Of a stretch of DNA of 64,000 nucleotides, positions 50,052-59,033 are shown one piece after another. Location: assembly GCA_052148435.1 (NCBI GenBank), contig JBKQIF010000098.1, positions 1-64,000 of the forward strand. Reading direction: 5' to 3'. The position numbers were made by a program, and so were the translations under genes. Position 1 is the stretch's first letter. Each line of letters begins with the position of its first letter. The DNA comes from JBEKYD01 sp052148435. GTDB lineage: Bacteria > Acidobacteriota > Terriglobia > Bryobacterales > Bryobacteraceae. Under the pieces are notes generated by a model, which made no database searches, was not told the origin of the DNA, and saw only the letters and a program-made list of their open reading frames with translations.

Positions 50052-52079
50052 GTGTTCAAATCTGCCTTTTTGAGTCTGCTGGGAGCCGCGGCCATGCTGG
50101 CGCAGACGCCCGCGCCAACCCCCGCCCCGCCGAGCCCGCTCGAATTCGGCGTCGCCAATATGGATACGTCCGCCGATCCGTGCGTGGACTTCTACCAGTA
50201 CGCGTGCGGAACCTGGCTCAAAAAGAATCCCGCGCCGCCCGACCAGGCCCGCTGGGGCCGCTTCTCCGAGCTCGAGGAGCGCAACCGCGACGTGCTTCAC
50301 CAGATTCTGGAAGAGGCCGCCAAACCCTTGCCGTCGCGCGATTCCGTGACTCGGCAGATCGGCGATTACTTCGCCGCCTGCATGGATGAAAAGGCCATCG
50401 ACGCGCGCGGCCTCAAACCCATCGAATCCGAGATGGCCCGCATTCGCGGTTTGAAGAACAAGTCCGCCCTGGCCGGGGAGATCGCGCATTTGCACGGAAT
50501 CGGCGTGGGCGCTCTGTTTTCCTTCGGCTCCGGCCAGGATTTCAAGGATTCCGACCAGGTGATCGCGCAGGCCGATCAGGGCGGTCTGGGAATGCCGGAC
50601 CGCGATTATTATTTCAAGCAAGACGCCAAGTCCATCGAGCTCCGCGCCAAGTATGTGGAGCACGTGGGGCGCATGTTCGAGCTGCTGGGCGAACCGGCGG
50701 CGCAGGCCAAGGCCGACGCCGATACCGTCATGACGATCGAGACCGCCATCGCCAAAGGTTCCCTCGATCTCGTCTCCCGGCGCGATCCGTCCAAGGTCTA
50801 TCACAAGCTCGGCATGGCCGGCGTTCAGGCTCTCAGCCCGCTGTTTGGGTGGAAGGAATATCTCCGCGCCAGCGGCTCGCCCGAGTTCCAGTCCATCAAT
50901 GTCGCGTCGCCGGACTTTTTCAAGGCCGTCAACTCCGCCATCCGGGATTTCACCCTCGCGCAATGGAAGACCTACCTCACCTGGCAGCTCGTCCACTCCG
51001 TGGCGCGCTTGCTGCCCACCCCGTTCGTCCAGGAGAACTTTAACTACTTCGGCAAAACCCTCTCCGGCACCGAAACGCTGCGGCCCCGCTGGAAGCGTTG
51101 CGTGGATTACACCGATGCCGAGCTGGGCGAAGCTTTGGGCCGCAAGTTCGTGGAAAAAACCTTCGGCGAGGAGGGTAAGGCGCGCACCCTGAAAATGGTG
51201 GCCGCGCTCGAAAAAGCCCAGGGCCAGGATATCGACGGGCTCACCTGGATGACCGGTCCCACCAAACAGAAGGCCCTCGAAAAGCTTCATGCCATCGCCA
51301 ACAAGATCGGCTATCCCGATAAATGGCGCGATTACTCCAGCGTGGTCATCCAGCTCGACGATCCGGCCGGTAATAATTTCCGCGCCGACAATTTCGAATT
51401 CCACCGCGAGCTGAACAAGATCGGCAAGCCCGTCGACCGCGCCGAATGGGAGATGACGCCGCCTACCGTCAACGCCTATTACGACGCGCTGATGAACAAC
51501 ATCAATTTCCCGGCGGGAATTCTGCAGCCGCCTTTCTTCGATAACCGCGAAGACGACGCTGTCAACTTCGGCGGCATCGGCATGGTGATCGGCCACGAGC
51601 TGACCCACGGTTTCGACGACCAAGGCCGCCAGTTCGATCCGCAAGGGAACCTGAAGGATTGGTGGACGCCCGAAGACGGCAAGGAGTTCGACAGCCGCGT
51701 GGCCTGCATCGATCAGGAGTACTCCAAGTTCGAAGTCGCTCCGGGCGCGCACGTCAACGGCAAGCTCACGCTGGGCGAAAATACCGCCGATAACGGCGGC
51801 CTGCGCATCGCCTTAATGGCCCTGCTCAATACCATCGGCGACGGCCGCAAGAAGGTCGACGGTTTCACGCCGGAACAGCGCCTGTTCCTGTCCTTCGGCC
51901 AGGTCTGGTGCGAGAACGCGCGCCCGGAGATTCTACGGATGCAGGTTCAGACCGATCCGCACTCGCCGGCCCAGTTCCGCGTCAACGGCGTGGTGCAGAA
52001 TATGCCCGAATTCCAAAAGGCGTTTTCCTGCAAGGCGGACCAACCCATGATCAGTCCCAACGCTTGCCATGTGTGGTGA
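50052..52079 (+). CDS. M13-family zinc metallopeptidase (neprilysin-like)
   Basis: A 675-residue secreted endopeptidase. The signal peptide is MFKSAFLSLLGAAAMLAQ. The M13 N-domain starts DTSADPCVDFYQYACGTWLK. The zinc site H-E-x2-H is MVIGHELTHGFDDQGRQFD near residue 515, with the third ligand in LGENTADNGGL near 575. The substrate-contact motif NAYYDALMNNINFPAGIL and the C-terminal CHVW tail are present. It starts with a GTG after a strong AGAGGAGGAG. It likely degrades peptides in the periplasm. Confidence 0.94.
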   Translation: MFKSAFLSLLGAAAMLAQTPAPTPAPPSPLEFGVANMDTSADPCVDFYQYACGTWLKKNPAPPDQARWGRFSELEERNRDVLHQILEEAAKPLPSRDSVTRQIGDYFAACMDEKAIDARGLKPIESEMARIRGLKNKSALAGEIAHLHGIGVGALFSFGSGQDFKDSDQVIAQADQGGLGMPDRDYYFKQDAKSIELRAKYVEHVGRMFELLGEPAAQAKADADTVMTIETAIAKGSLDLVSRRDPSKVYHKLGMAGVQALSPLFGWKEYLRASGSPEFQSINVASPDFFKAVNSAIRDFTLAQWKTYLTWQLVHSVARLLPTPFVQENFNYFGKTLSGTETLRPRWKRCVDYTDAELGEALGRKFVEKTFGEEGKARTLKMVAALEKAQGQDIDGLTWMTGPTKQKALEKLHAIANKIGYPDKWRDYSSVVIQLDDPAGNNFRADNFEFHRELNKIGKPVDRAEWEMTPPTVNAYYDALMNNINFPAGILQPPFFDNREDDAVNFGGIGMVIGHELTHGFDDQGRQFDPQGNLKDWWTPEDGKEFDSRVACIDQEYSKFEVAPGAHVNGKLTLGENTADNGGLRIALMALLNTIGDGRKKVDGFTPEQRLFLSFGQVWCENARPEILRMQVQTDPHSPAQFRVNGVVQNMPEFQKAFSCKADQPMISPNACHVW

Positions 52080-52128
52080 CGCGGTCAGGTCTCTCTCGGA
52101 TGGCGAAATACCGCTGCGGCCCCGGCGG

Positions 52129-53007
52129 CTATTTGCTGCCGGAGCCGGGATAAGCCGGATTCGGAAACTCTACCTTGGTTTCCTCGTTGACGTGGTTGTA
52201 CCAGTCCCGCCCGTGGACCTGCTTCAGCGCGGTGAAGATTTCGTCGCGTACTTCCGACAGCGGCCGGTAACTGACTTCCTCGGCCTTAAAAATGTAGTAA
52301 CCATGGGCCTGGCGCACCGGGTCGCTGATTTCTCCCTGCTTCAGGGCAAACACCGCCTTTTGCACCACCTCCGGAAGCGATTGGCGATCGTTCGCCCGGA
52401 GGGTGGCGAAATCTCCGCCCTTGGCCTTGGAAGTGTCGTCTTCGGAATACTGCGCGACCATCTTCACGAAATCGGCGCCGCCGCGGATCTCGGTGGCCAC
52501 GCGGAAGGCCTTGGCCTTGACTTCCTCTTCCTGGGCGTCGGTAAACGGAAGATAGATCGCCTTCACCCTTATCTGTTGATAGTCGGCCTTATGCGCATTG
52601 TAGTAATTTACGATTTCCGCCGGTTCCACTTCGGCATTTCGGTAGGCGCCGTCGAGCTCGGCCTGAAACAGCGTCAGCAGGCGGGCGGATTCGATGGCGG
52701 CGGCGTAAGGCTCCTGTTTATCCAGCCCCTCTTTTTCCGCCAGTCGAGCCATGTGGCGAACCACGGCCCATTCGTGAAAGAACTCCTTGGAGTCCTGATT
52801 TACGGCCCGCTGCAGCGGCGGCGGCAGCACGGGATACAGCCTGCGCAGGTCTCCCGCCGTAAACTGGACGCCCTCACCGGAAAACACCGCGATTACCGCG
52901 GTATCGGGCACGTTGGGAGGCAGCACGAGCGGCTGCGCGGCGGGTGGCGCGTTCTGAGCCCACACCACGCCCCCGGCCAGTATTGCAAAAGACAAAAATG
53001 ATTTCAT
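52129..53007 (-). CDS. PpiC/SurA-like peptidyl-prolyl isomerase
   Basis: A 292-residue secreted protein. The signal peptide MKSFLSFAILAGGVVWAQ leads into an N-terminal helical chaperone region (FTAGDLRRLYPVLPPPLQRA). The parvulin domain at about residues 150-260 holds RVKAIYLPF, FVKMVAQYSEDDTSKAKGGD and GEISDPVRQAHGYYIFKAEE. It should help fold outer-membrane proteins in the periplasm. It is leftward, convergent with the M13 peptidase, with 49 bases between the stops. Confidence 0.88.
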   Translation of the reverse strand: MKSFLSFAILAGGVVWAQNAPPAAQPLVLPPNVPDTAVIAVFSGEGVQFTAGDLRRLYPVLPPPLQRAVNQDSKEFFHEWAVVRHMARLAEKEGLDKQEPYAAAIESARLLTLFQAELDGAYRNAEVEPAEIVNYYNAHKADYQQIRVKAIYLPFTDAQEEEVKAKAFRVATEIRGGADFVKMVAQYSEDDTSKAKGGDFATLRANDRQSLPEVVQKAVFALKQGEISDPVRQAHGYYIFKAEEVSYRPLSEVRDEIFTALKQVHGRDWYNHVNEETKVEFPNPAYPGSGSK

Positions 53008-53060
53008 GACGAGGTTCTGCGGCTCTTAACAGTGTAACATGTCACTCCCGGCGGCCCAGG

Positions 53061-53146
53061 CTGGGACAGACGATCGCTTTTTGTGTCAGGCGGCCGCACA
53101 CGGGCGAGCCATGACAGACGACGAAAGGCGATCGTCTGTCCCGCCA
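53061..53146. repeat. REPIN/MITE-like palindromic element, copy C
   Basis: About 86 bases. The left arm CTGGGACAGACGATCGCTTT and the right arm ending GGCGATCGTCTGTCCCGCCA share the exact GGGACAGACGATCGC core in inverted orientation. The inner sequence differs from copies A and B. It lies in the 270-base spacer between the divergent surA-like start and the aspS stop. Confidence 0.8.
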
Positions 53147-53160
53147 CGATAGAGTCGGAC

Positions 53161-53247
53161 ATGCACCGGCGAATTCTCCCGCTGCTATTGCTGGCCTGGC
53201 TCTCGGCCGGTTTTCCCGCCACGGTCAAGCCACCCCGGTCTAGCTGA
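53161..53247 (+). pseudogene. Signal-peptide-only open frame, probable gene relic
   Basis: An ATG at 53161 encodes 28 residues, MHRRILPLLLLAWLSAGF then PATVKPPRSS, and stops. It is a near-ideal signal peptide (basic start, Leu-rich core, A-G-F-P-A end) with almost no mature part. It follows 14 bases after palindromic element copy C. It may be the stump of a secreted-protein gene or a tiny secreted peptide. No ribosome binding site is convincing. Confidence 0.4.
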
Positions 53248-53277
53248 ATGCCGACTGCTGAATGCCGATAACTTTGC

Positions 53278-55059
53278 TTATTTCGCGCCGCCGCGGATGC
53301 TGATGCCCAGCTCCCGCAATTGGCGCTCGGGCACGGTGGAAGGGGCGTCGCACATCAGGTCGGTGCCGCGGGCGGTCTTGGGGAACGGAATCACGTCGCG
53401 GATGGAAGTCTCACCGGCCAGAATCATGACCAGGCGGTCGAGGCCCAGCGCTATGCCGCCGTGGGGCGGGGCGCCGTATTCCAGCGCATCCAGCAGGAAG
53501 CCGAAACGGCGGCGCGCTTCTTCGTCGCTGAAACCCAGCGCGGCGAAGACCTTCAACTGCACGTCGCGGCGATGAATACGAATCGAGCCCGAGCCCAGTT
53601 CGACGCCGTTCAACACCAGGTCGTAGCTCTTGGCGCGGCAGCGGGCGGGGTCGTGGACCAGCTTGTCCAGGTCCTCGTCGTGCACCGAGGTAAAGGGATG
53701 GTGCGCGGCGTTCCAGCGGTGTTCCTCTTCGTCCCATTCGAACATGGGGAAGTCCACCACCCACAGAAACTGAAAATTCTTGCTGTCGAGCAGCTTATGT
53801 TTTTCCTTGAACTTCTGCGCGCACTCCAGGCGCAACTGGCCGCAAGCCTGGTAGACGGTCTCTTCCGGGCGATGGCCTTTCGGCTCGCCCGCCCACGCTG
53901 CCACCAGCAGCAGGTCGTTGTCGCCCGCGCCGGTGCGCTCGCGCGCTTTGGCCATGGGCCCGGGGTAATCGCGGTCGAGCCGTTTGGGATCGTCGAACAC
54001 GCGCAGGCCGCGCTCCTGGCCGAATGCCTTCAACTCGTCGCGCTCCCTGCGGCTGGGCGTGCCGGCGCCGGGAATAGGGATGGCCATCAACGGCAGGTTC
54101 CCGGCGGCCAGCTCGGGCAGCAGATCGCCCACTTCGTGCATGGGCGGAATGCGGCAGTCGGGCTTGTCGCTGCCGTAGCTGCGCATGGCCTGCGCATAGG
54201 TCAGGCGCGGAAACGGCGCGGACATCTGGAATCCAGCCACTTCGCCGACGCGCACCACCAGCGGCTCGATGACTTCGAAGATGCGCTCCTGCTGCGGAAA
54301 CGACATTTCGAGGTCGATCTGGGTGAACTCGTGCTGGCGATCGGCGCGCAAATCCTCGTCGCGGAAGCAGCGTACGATCTGGAAATATTTTTCGTAGCCG
54401 CTGACCATCAGAAGCTGTTTGAAGATCTGCGGGGATTGCGGCAGGGCGTAGAAATGGCCGGGCTGCACGCGGCTGGGCACCAGGTAGTCGCGCGCGCCTT
54501 CCGGCGTCGAGCGCGTCATGAAGGGCGTTTCGATTTCCAGAAATCCCTGAGCGTAGAGCGATTGCCGGACGGCGAAAGAGATTTCCGAGCGCAGCACAAT
54601 GTTGCGCTGCATGTGCGGACGGCGCAGATCGACGTAGCGATACTTCAGGCGCACGTCTTCAGCCACGCCGGCGTCTTCTTCCATGGGGAACGGCGGCGTG
54701 CGCGATTCGTTGAGTATCCAGATATTGCCGGCCACTACTTCCACTTCGCCGGTGGCCAGGTTGGGATTCACCGCACCGGCGCCGCGCGGGGTCACCGTGC
54801 CTTCCACCGCGATCACGTATTCCGGCCGCACCTGCTCGGCGCGCCCGTGCACGCGCTCGCCGACGTTTTCGTGAAATACCACCTGCGTCAGGCCCCAGCG
54901 GTCGCGCAGATCGACGAAGATGACTCCGCCATGGTCGCGCCGGCGATGCACCCAGCCCATGAGCACGACCGCGCGGCCCGCGTCGGCGGCCCGCAGCTCG
55001 CCGCAGGTGTGGGTGCGGCGGAGGTCGCCCAAAAAGTCCAATACGACGGAAGTTTCCAT
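53278..55059 (-). CDS. aspS: Aspartyl-tRNA synthetase
   Basis: A 593-residue class II synthetase of the bacterial type. The anticodon-binding OB fold (VVLMGWVHRRRDHGGVIFVD, LRDRWGLTQVVFHE) is followed by motif 2 (CFRDEDLRADRQHEFTQIDL), the large GAD insertion, and motif 3 (GGIALGLDRLVMILAGETSI). The ATG at 55059 gives METSVVLDFLG; reading further upstream has no family similarity. It lies 14 bases after the hisS stop. Confidence 0.96.
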   Translation of the reverse strand: METSVVLDFLGDLRRTHTCGELRAADAGRAVVLMGWVHRRRDHGGVIFVDLRDRWGLTQVVFHENVGERVHGRAEQVRPEYVIAVEGTVTPRGAGAVNPNLATGEVEVVAGNIWILNESRTPPFPMEEDAGVAEDVRLKYRYVDLRRPHMQRNIVLRSEISFAVRQSLYAQGFLEIETPFMTRSTPEGARDYLVPSRVQPGHFYALPQSPQIFKQLLMVSGYEKYFQIVRCFRDEDLRADRQHEFTQIDLEMSFPQQERIFEVIEPLVVRVGEVAGFQMSAPFPRLTYAQAMRSYGSDKPDCRIPPMHEVGDLLPELAAGNLPLMAIPIPGAGTPSRRERDELKAFGQERGLRVFDDPKRLDRDYPGPMAKARERTGAGDNDLLLVAAWAGEPKGHRPEETVYQACGQLRLECAQKFKEKHKLLDSKNFQFLWVVDFPMFEWDEEEHRWNAAHHPFTSVHDEDLDKLVHDPARCRAKSYDLVLNGVELGSGSIRIHRRDVQLKVFAALGFSDEEARRRFGFLLDALEYGAPPHGGIALGLDRLVMILAGETSIRDVIPFPKTARGTDLMCDAPSTVPERQLRELGISIRGGAK

Positions 55060-55073
55060 AATTCTCGATTTCG

Positions 55074-56342
55074 TCAGTTGCCGGCGCCGAAACGCGCGGC
55101 GATTTCCTCGCGCGTCACCTGCCGCTGCTCGCCGCTCGCCATATCTTTCAGCGCGTAGCGGCCCGCGGCCATTTCCTCTTCGCCCAAGATCAGCGTGAAG
55201 CGCGCGCCCAACTTGTTGGCCAGCTCCATGGCGCGCTTCAGTTTCCCCTCGGCCAGTTCCACCGAGATTCCGCCGCGCCGCAAATCGCGCGCCAGCACGG
55301 CCGCATGGCGCAGCGCCGGCTCGCCCAGCGGGGCGATGAAGAGGTCCAGCGGCTCGGCGGCTTCGGCGTCCGCCACCGACATGACCAGCCTGTCTTCGCC
55401 AATCGAAAAGCCGATGCCCGGCGAGTGGACCTTCGAGCCCAGCGATTCCGCCAGCCCGTCGTAGCGGCCGCCGCCCAGCACCGAGTTCTGCGCGCCCAAC
55501 GAGCCATGCACCACTTCGAAGGTCGTGCGCATGTAATAATCCAGGCCGCGCACCAGCCGCGGCCGAACCTCGTAGGCGATGCCGCGATCCGTCAGATAAT
55601 TCTTCACCGCGTCGAAATGCGCGCGGCAGGCGTCGCACAGGCAATCGGCGATGTGCGGCAGCTTGTCGATGATGGGCTGGTCAGCTTCCACTTTGCAATC
55701 GAGCACGCGCAGCGGATTGGTATCCGCGCGGCGCTGGCAATCGCCGCACATGGCGTGCGCCACCGATTTCAACTCCTGGCGCAGCCGCTCCACGTACTGC
55801 GGCCGGCAATTGGCATCGCCCACGGAATTGATCAGCAGTTGAAACCCGCTCAGGCCCGCGCGCGATAAAAGCTCCGCCACCATCTCGATCACTTCCGCAT
55901 CCACGGCCGGCGATTCCGACCCCAGCGCCTCGGCGCCGATCTGGAAAAATTGCCGGTAGCGCCCTTTTTGCGGCCGCTCGCGGCGGAACATGGGGCCGAT
56001 GTAGTACAGCTTCTGCACGCCGGGACGCTGGTCGAGACGGTGCTCGATGTAGGCGCGAATCACCGACGCGGTATTTTCCGGGCGGAGAGTGAGCGAAGTA
56101 TCGTCGCGATCGACGAAGGTGTACATCTCCTTGGTGACGATGTCGGTATCCACGCCCACGCCGCGCGCGAAAAGCTGGGTTTCCTCGAGGATCGGGGTGC
56201 GAATTTCGTGATAGTTATAGGCTCGGAAAACGGCGCGCGCGACCGCTTCCACGCGGTTCCACGCTGCGGTGGCCGGAGGCAGTAAATCCCTGGTTCCTTT
56301 GACGGCTTTGATCAAGAGAGTCGGAAGATCCCATGCTAGCAT
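55074..56342 (-). CDS. hisS: Histidyl-tRNA synthetase
   Basis: About 422 residues. IKAVKGTRDLLPPATAAW, motif 1 region YHEIRTPILEETQLFARGVG, TLRPENTASVIRAYIEH, motif 2 (YIGPMFRRERPQKGRYRQFF) and the His-A/His-B segments LVRGLDYYMRTTFEVVHG and GGGRYDGLAESLG all show a normal class II HisS. The ATG at 56342 adds a few residues before the conserved start; a TTG at 56315 would give MIKAVKGTRD and is also likely. Confidence 0.95.
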   Translation of the reverse strand: MLAWDLPTLLIKAVKGTRDLLPPATAAWNRVEAVARAVFRAYNYHEIRTPILEETQLFARGVGVDTDIVTKEMYTFVDRDDTSLTLRPENTASVIRAYIEHRLDQRPGVQKLYYIGPMFRRERPQKGRYRQFFQIGAEALGSESPAVDAEVIEMVAELLSRAGLSGFQLLINSVGDANCRPQYVERLRQELKSVAHAMCGDCQRRADTNPLRVLDCKVEADQPIIDKLPHIADCLCDACRAHFDAVKNYLTDRGIAYEVRPRLVRGLDYYMRTTFEVVHGSLGAQNSVLGGGRYDGLAESLGSKVHSPGIGFSIGEDRLVMSVADAEAAEPLDLFIAPLGEPALRHAAVLARDLRRGGISVELAEGKLKRAMELANKLGARFTLILGEEEMAAGRYALKDMASGEQRQVTREEIAARFGAGN

Positions 56343-56476
56343 GCGGCGGAGCGGGAACCGCGTTCGAGTGCGGAGCCATGGCGCAGGCACTCCTGATTGA
56401 GACGAATCTCCGAACTCCCGATCTCGTGGAATCCGAGTTGAGCCGGATTCTTCACTTGGTCCCTGGAAACTGCGTG

Positions 56477-57937
56477 TCAGGCTCCAGCCAGAATGAGCGG
56501 ATCCTTGAAAATATCGCCGGCTGTTTCCAGGTTCGTCAGGGGCTGGTAAAAGGAGCATTTCTTACAGAATTCCGGCACGCCGTTCAAACGCCAGTCCCAC
56601 AACTGGCGCGCCCGTTCGCCGCTGTAAAGTTCTCCCAGTGAAGATTCCGCCAGATTGCCGAGGTGGAGGCTTTCCGCTTGGTCGAAGTCATCGCACGGGC
56701 AGAAGGAAACGTTGCCATCCCAGAACACCTGGCAGCCTAAAATCGGAACCAGGCACTGATCTTTCTTGGCCGGCGTCTCGCGCCATGTGGCATCGGCCGG
56801 CAGCGCGGCGCCGATATCAAAAACACCCCAGTTGGAGTAACTGTAGATTGGGGGCTGCACCGTAACGGTTGCTTTGCAGTCGCGATAGGCATCCAGTTCT
56901 TCGAGCCACCGGCAAGCTTCCCCCGGCTCGCGGCGAATGAGGAGCCGGAATCCAAACACTACCTCGTTCTTCGCCAACCGGAGAATCCGCTCGATCTCCC
57001 TTACCACCCGCTGGTAGGTGTCCCGCCGTGTCATGGTCCGGTACTCGGACTCATTCAACCCGTACACGGAGATGTAAATGCGCCGCAGACGGCTCAGAAC
57101 ATATGCCAGCGCCTCATCGTCCAGCAGATCGGCTATGGCGGCATTGGTGGTGAAAGAAAGGCCGCCGATGGCGGGGAAGTCTTCACACCGCCGCACCCGC
57201 TCCACCAGGTGGCGGTCCAAGAGCGCGTCGCCCACCACCGGAGTGAACGACAGGTGCCCGCCCCCCATCGCCGAATAGTCCTTCAAGACCTTGTCGAAAA
57301 GCTCCATCGACATGGTCCCCTTGGCGCGGGTCTGCTGGTCGTAGGCGCAGACGATGCAGGAGTTGTTGCACAAGTTCACTGTCTCGCAGAACAACGCGAT
57401 GGGGCGGAACCCTCCTGGATAGGTCAAGTACTTCCCGATGCGCCGCTTGTTCAGTATCTCGTGGGGAGAAAAAGGAAGGTGCGTATCTGCCGGCGTCCAC
57501 CAGGGTCTGCGGTCGATATGCACCACCGTGCGAACTACCGGAATGCGCGCCAGGTCGTCCAGCCACATGACATGCTCCTGCACCATGGTGGCCTGGAAGC
57601 GGTAGTTCCCAGGCTGCGCCGGCGTCACTACCGTCAACTCATAGCTGCGGCGCGATCGCGCGGGAAGCGGGCGAACCAACTCCGTCCGGAGCCCTTCCCA
57701 CACACGCACTTCTCCCGTGGCGGCGTCCAGCCAATGGTAGGAAAGATGCAAAGGCCCATTGGGATTACTGTCCAGCTCCACATCGGAGGCGTTGTCGAGG
57801 GTAACCCGCACTTCGCAGGGCGCTTCGGTTTCATCCACCGGGCCGAAATGGTCGACGGTAAGAGATAACTGGCGCGCGATATCCGCAGTGATGACTTGCA
57901 TACCAACGGTGAGGGCGGTTTGGGAAACCGTCACCAT
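56477..57937 (-). CDS. Radical SAM/SPASM protein with an N-terminal beta-sandwich domain
   Basis: A 486-residue protein. The radical SAM cluster Cys are C190, C194 and C197 (LCNNSCIVCAYD). A SPASM-type C-terminal Cys set follows (CLVPILGCQVFWDGNVSFCP, then FCKKCSFY). Residues 14-143 form a separate beta-rich domain (LHLSYHWLDAATGEVRVWEG, SYELTVVTPAQPGNYRFQAT) like those attached to some glycosyltransferases and O-antigen transporters. The fusion hints at modification of a glycan or glycan-bound peptide, but the substrate is unknown. It stands alone among the nearby genes. An ATG at 57901 is an alternative start. Confidence 0.8.
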   Translation of the reverse strand: MVTVSQTALTVGMQVITADIARQLSLTVDHFGPVDETEAPCEVRVTLDNASDVELDSNPNGPLHLSYHWLDAATGEVRVWEGLRTELVRPLPARSRRSYELTVVTPAQPGNYRFQATMVQEHVMWLDDLARIPVVRTVVHIDRRPWWTPADTHLPFSPHEILNKRRIGKYLTYPGGFRPIALFCETVNLCNNSCIVCAYDQQTRAKGTMSMELFDKVLKDYSAMGGGHLSFTPVVGDALLDRHLVERVRRCEDFPAIGGLSFTTNAAIADLLDDEALAYVLSRLRRIYISVYGLNESEYRTMTRRDTYQRVVREIERILRLAKNEVVFGFRLLIRREPGEACRWLEELDAYRDCKATVTVQPPIYSYSNWGVFDIGAALPADATWRETPAKKDQCLVPILGCQVFWDGNVSFCPCDDFDQAESLHLGNLAESSLGELYSGERARQLWDWRLNGVPEFCKKCSFYQPLTNLETAGDIFKDPLILAGA

Positions 57938-58046
57938 TGTAACGCGGCGGTGCGGAGATCTCGCTCGCCCCGCGGGGCGGCAGGAATCGATCGCGCTACC
58001 GGGACATGGCCATGCTCACGCCGCCTGACCGGGTCTTTCGCGCCGG

Positions 58047-59018
58047 TCACTTGCTATGGCGCGCTACGTACAGCAGCAGGGTGAAAATTACCACTGGAAT
58101 CGCGGCCAACATCAGGTAGAATAGCGCGGTGCGCAGCCAGGGCTTGCGCCGGCGCTTCCAGTCTTTCAATTCGGCGCGGTCGGCTACGCCGACCTGGTCC
58201 AGATGCGTCAGGTCCCACGCGAATTCCCGCGCGCGCGCGTAGCGGCTCTTGGGGTCGCGTTCCAGGGCGCGGTAAACCGCTTCCTGCAGCTCCGGGGAGA
58301 TCTCGGGGACGAGCTGGCGCGGCGGTTCGGGGTTGTTCAGCAGCCGGTCGTTCATGATGGCAAACCCGTTCGGGCCGGAAAAAGGCGTCTTGCCCGTGAG
58401 CATCTCGTAAAGAATCACGCCCAGCGAGTAGATATCGCTGCGCGCGTCGCCCCGCTTGCCTTTTACCTGCTCCGGCGAAATGTACTCGGGAGTGCCCATC
58501 ACCTGCGACAGGTTGGCGAAGGTCAGCCGCCGCGCGCCGGCCCGTCCGGCGATACCGAAATCGATGATCTTGATCCGGTCCCGGTCGTCGATCATGATAT
58601 TCTCGGGCTTCAGATCGCGATGCACCACGCCATTGCCGTGAATGTACTCCAACGCTTCGGCCACGCCCACCGCGATGCGGATGGCGCGCTCCACCGGCAG
58701 CCTCGGGTAGTTGCTCATAATTTCGCGCAACAGCCGGCCGTTCACCCACTCCATCACCATGTACACCCGGCTGCGGTCTTCGTCGCCGAAGACCTTCATC
58801 ACGCCCGGATGGTCCAGCGTCTTGCCGATTTCCTCCTCGCGGTGGAAGCGGTCGAACAACACCGGGTCACTTTCCATTTCCGGGTGCGGCACCTTGATGG
58901 CCACATCGCGGCCGTCGCGCAGGTCCACGCCGCGGAAGATCGAGGCCATGCCGCTGCGCGCCGCGACGCTATCGATCCGGTAATGGTCCAGTTGTTCGCC
59001 GGGATGTACGGGAGTCAT
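58047..59018 (-). CDS. Serine/threonine protein kinase with C-terminal membrane anchor
   Basis: A 323-residue Hanks-type kinase. The ATP-site Lys is K42 (DVAIKVPHPE). The catalytic loop is VVHRDLKPENIMIDD (HRD at 133-135), the magnesium site is IIDFGIAG, and MGTPEYISPEQVKG is the activation end. The glycine-rich loop is weak (AARSGMAS). A basic stretch KDWKRRRKPW leads into one membrane helix (LFYLMLAAIPVVIFTLLLYV) at the very end, with only a short tail outside, so it lacks an outer sensor domain. The phosphatase gene is just upstream on the same strand. Confidence 0.93.
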   Translation of the reverse strand: MTPVHPGEQLDHYRIDSVAARSGMASIFRGVDLRDGRDVAIKVPHPEMESDPVLFDRFHREEEIGKTLDHPGVMKVFGDEDRSRVYMVMEWVNGRLLREIMSNYPRLPVERAIRIAVGVAEALEYIHGNGVVHRDLKPENIMIDDRDRIKIIDFGIAGRAGARRLTFANLSQVMGTPEYISPEQVKGKRGDARSDIYSLGVILYEMLTGKTPFSGPNGFAIMNDRLLNNPEPPRQLVPEISPELQEAVYRALERDPKSRYARAREFAWDLTHLDQVGVADRAELKDWKRRRKPWLRTALFYLMLAAIPVVIFTLLLYVARHSK

Positions 59019-59033
59019 GCGAGTGGATGGCTG

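Noticed and set aside
53278..55644. An N-terminally extended aspS reading from 55644
   Set aside because: The first 195 codons overlap hisS antisense in another frame and lack synthetase similarity; the ATG at 55059 gives the standard start.
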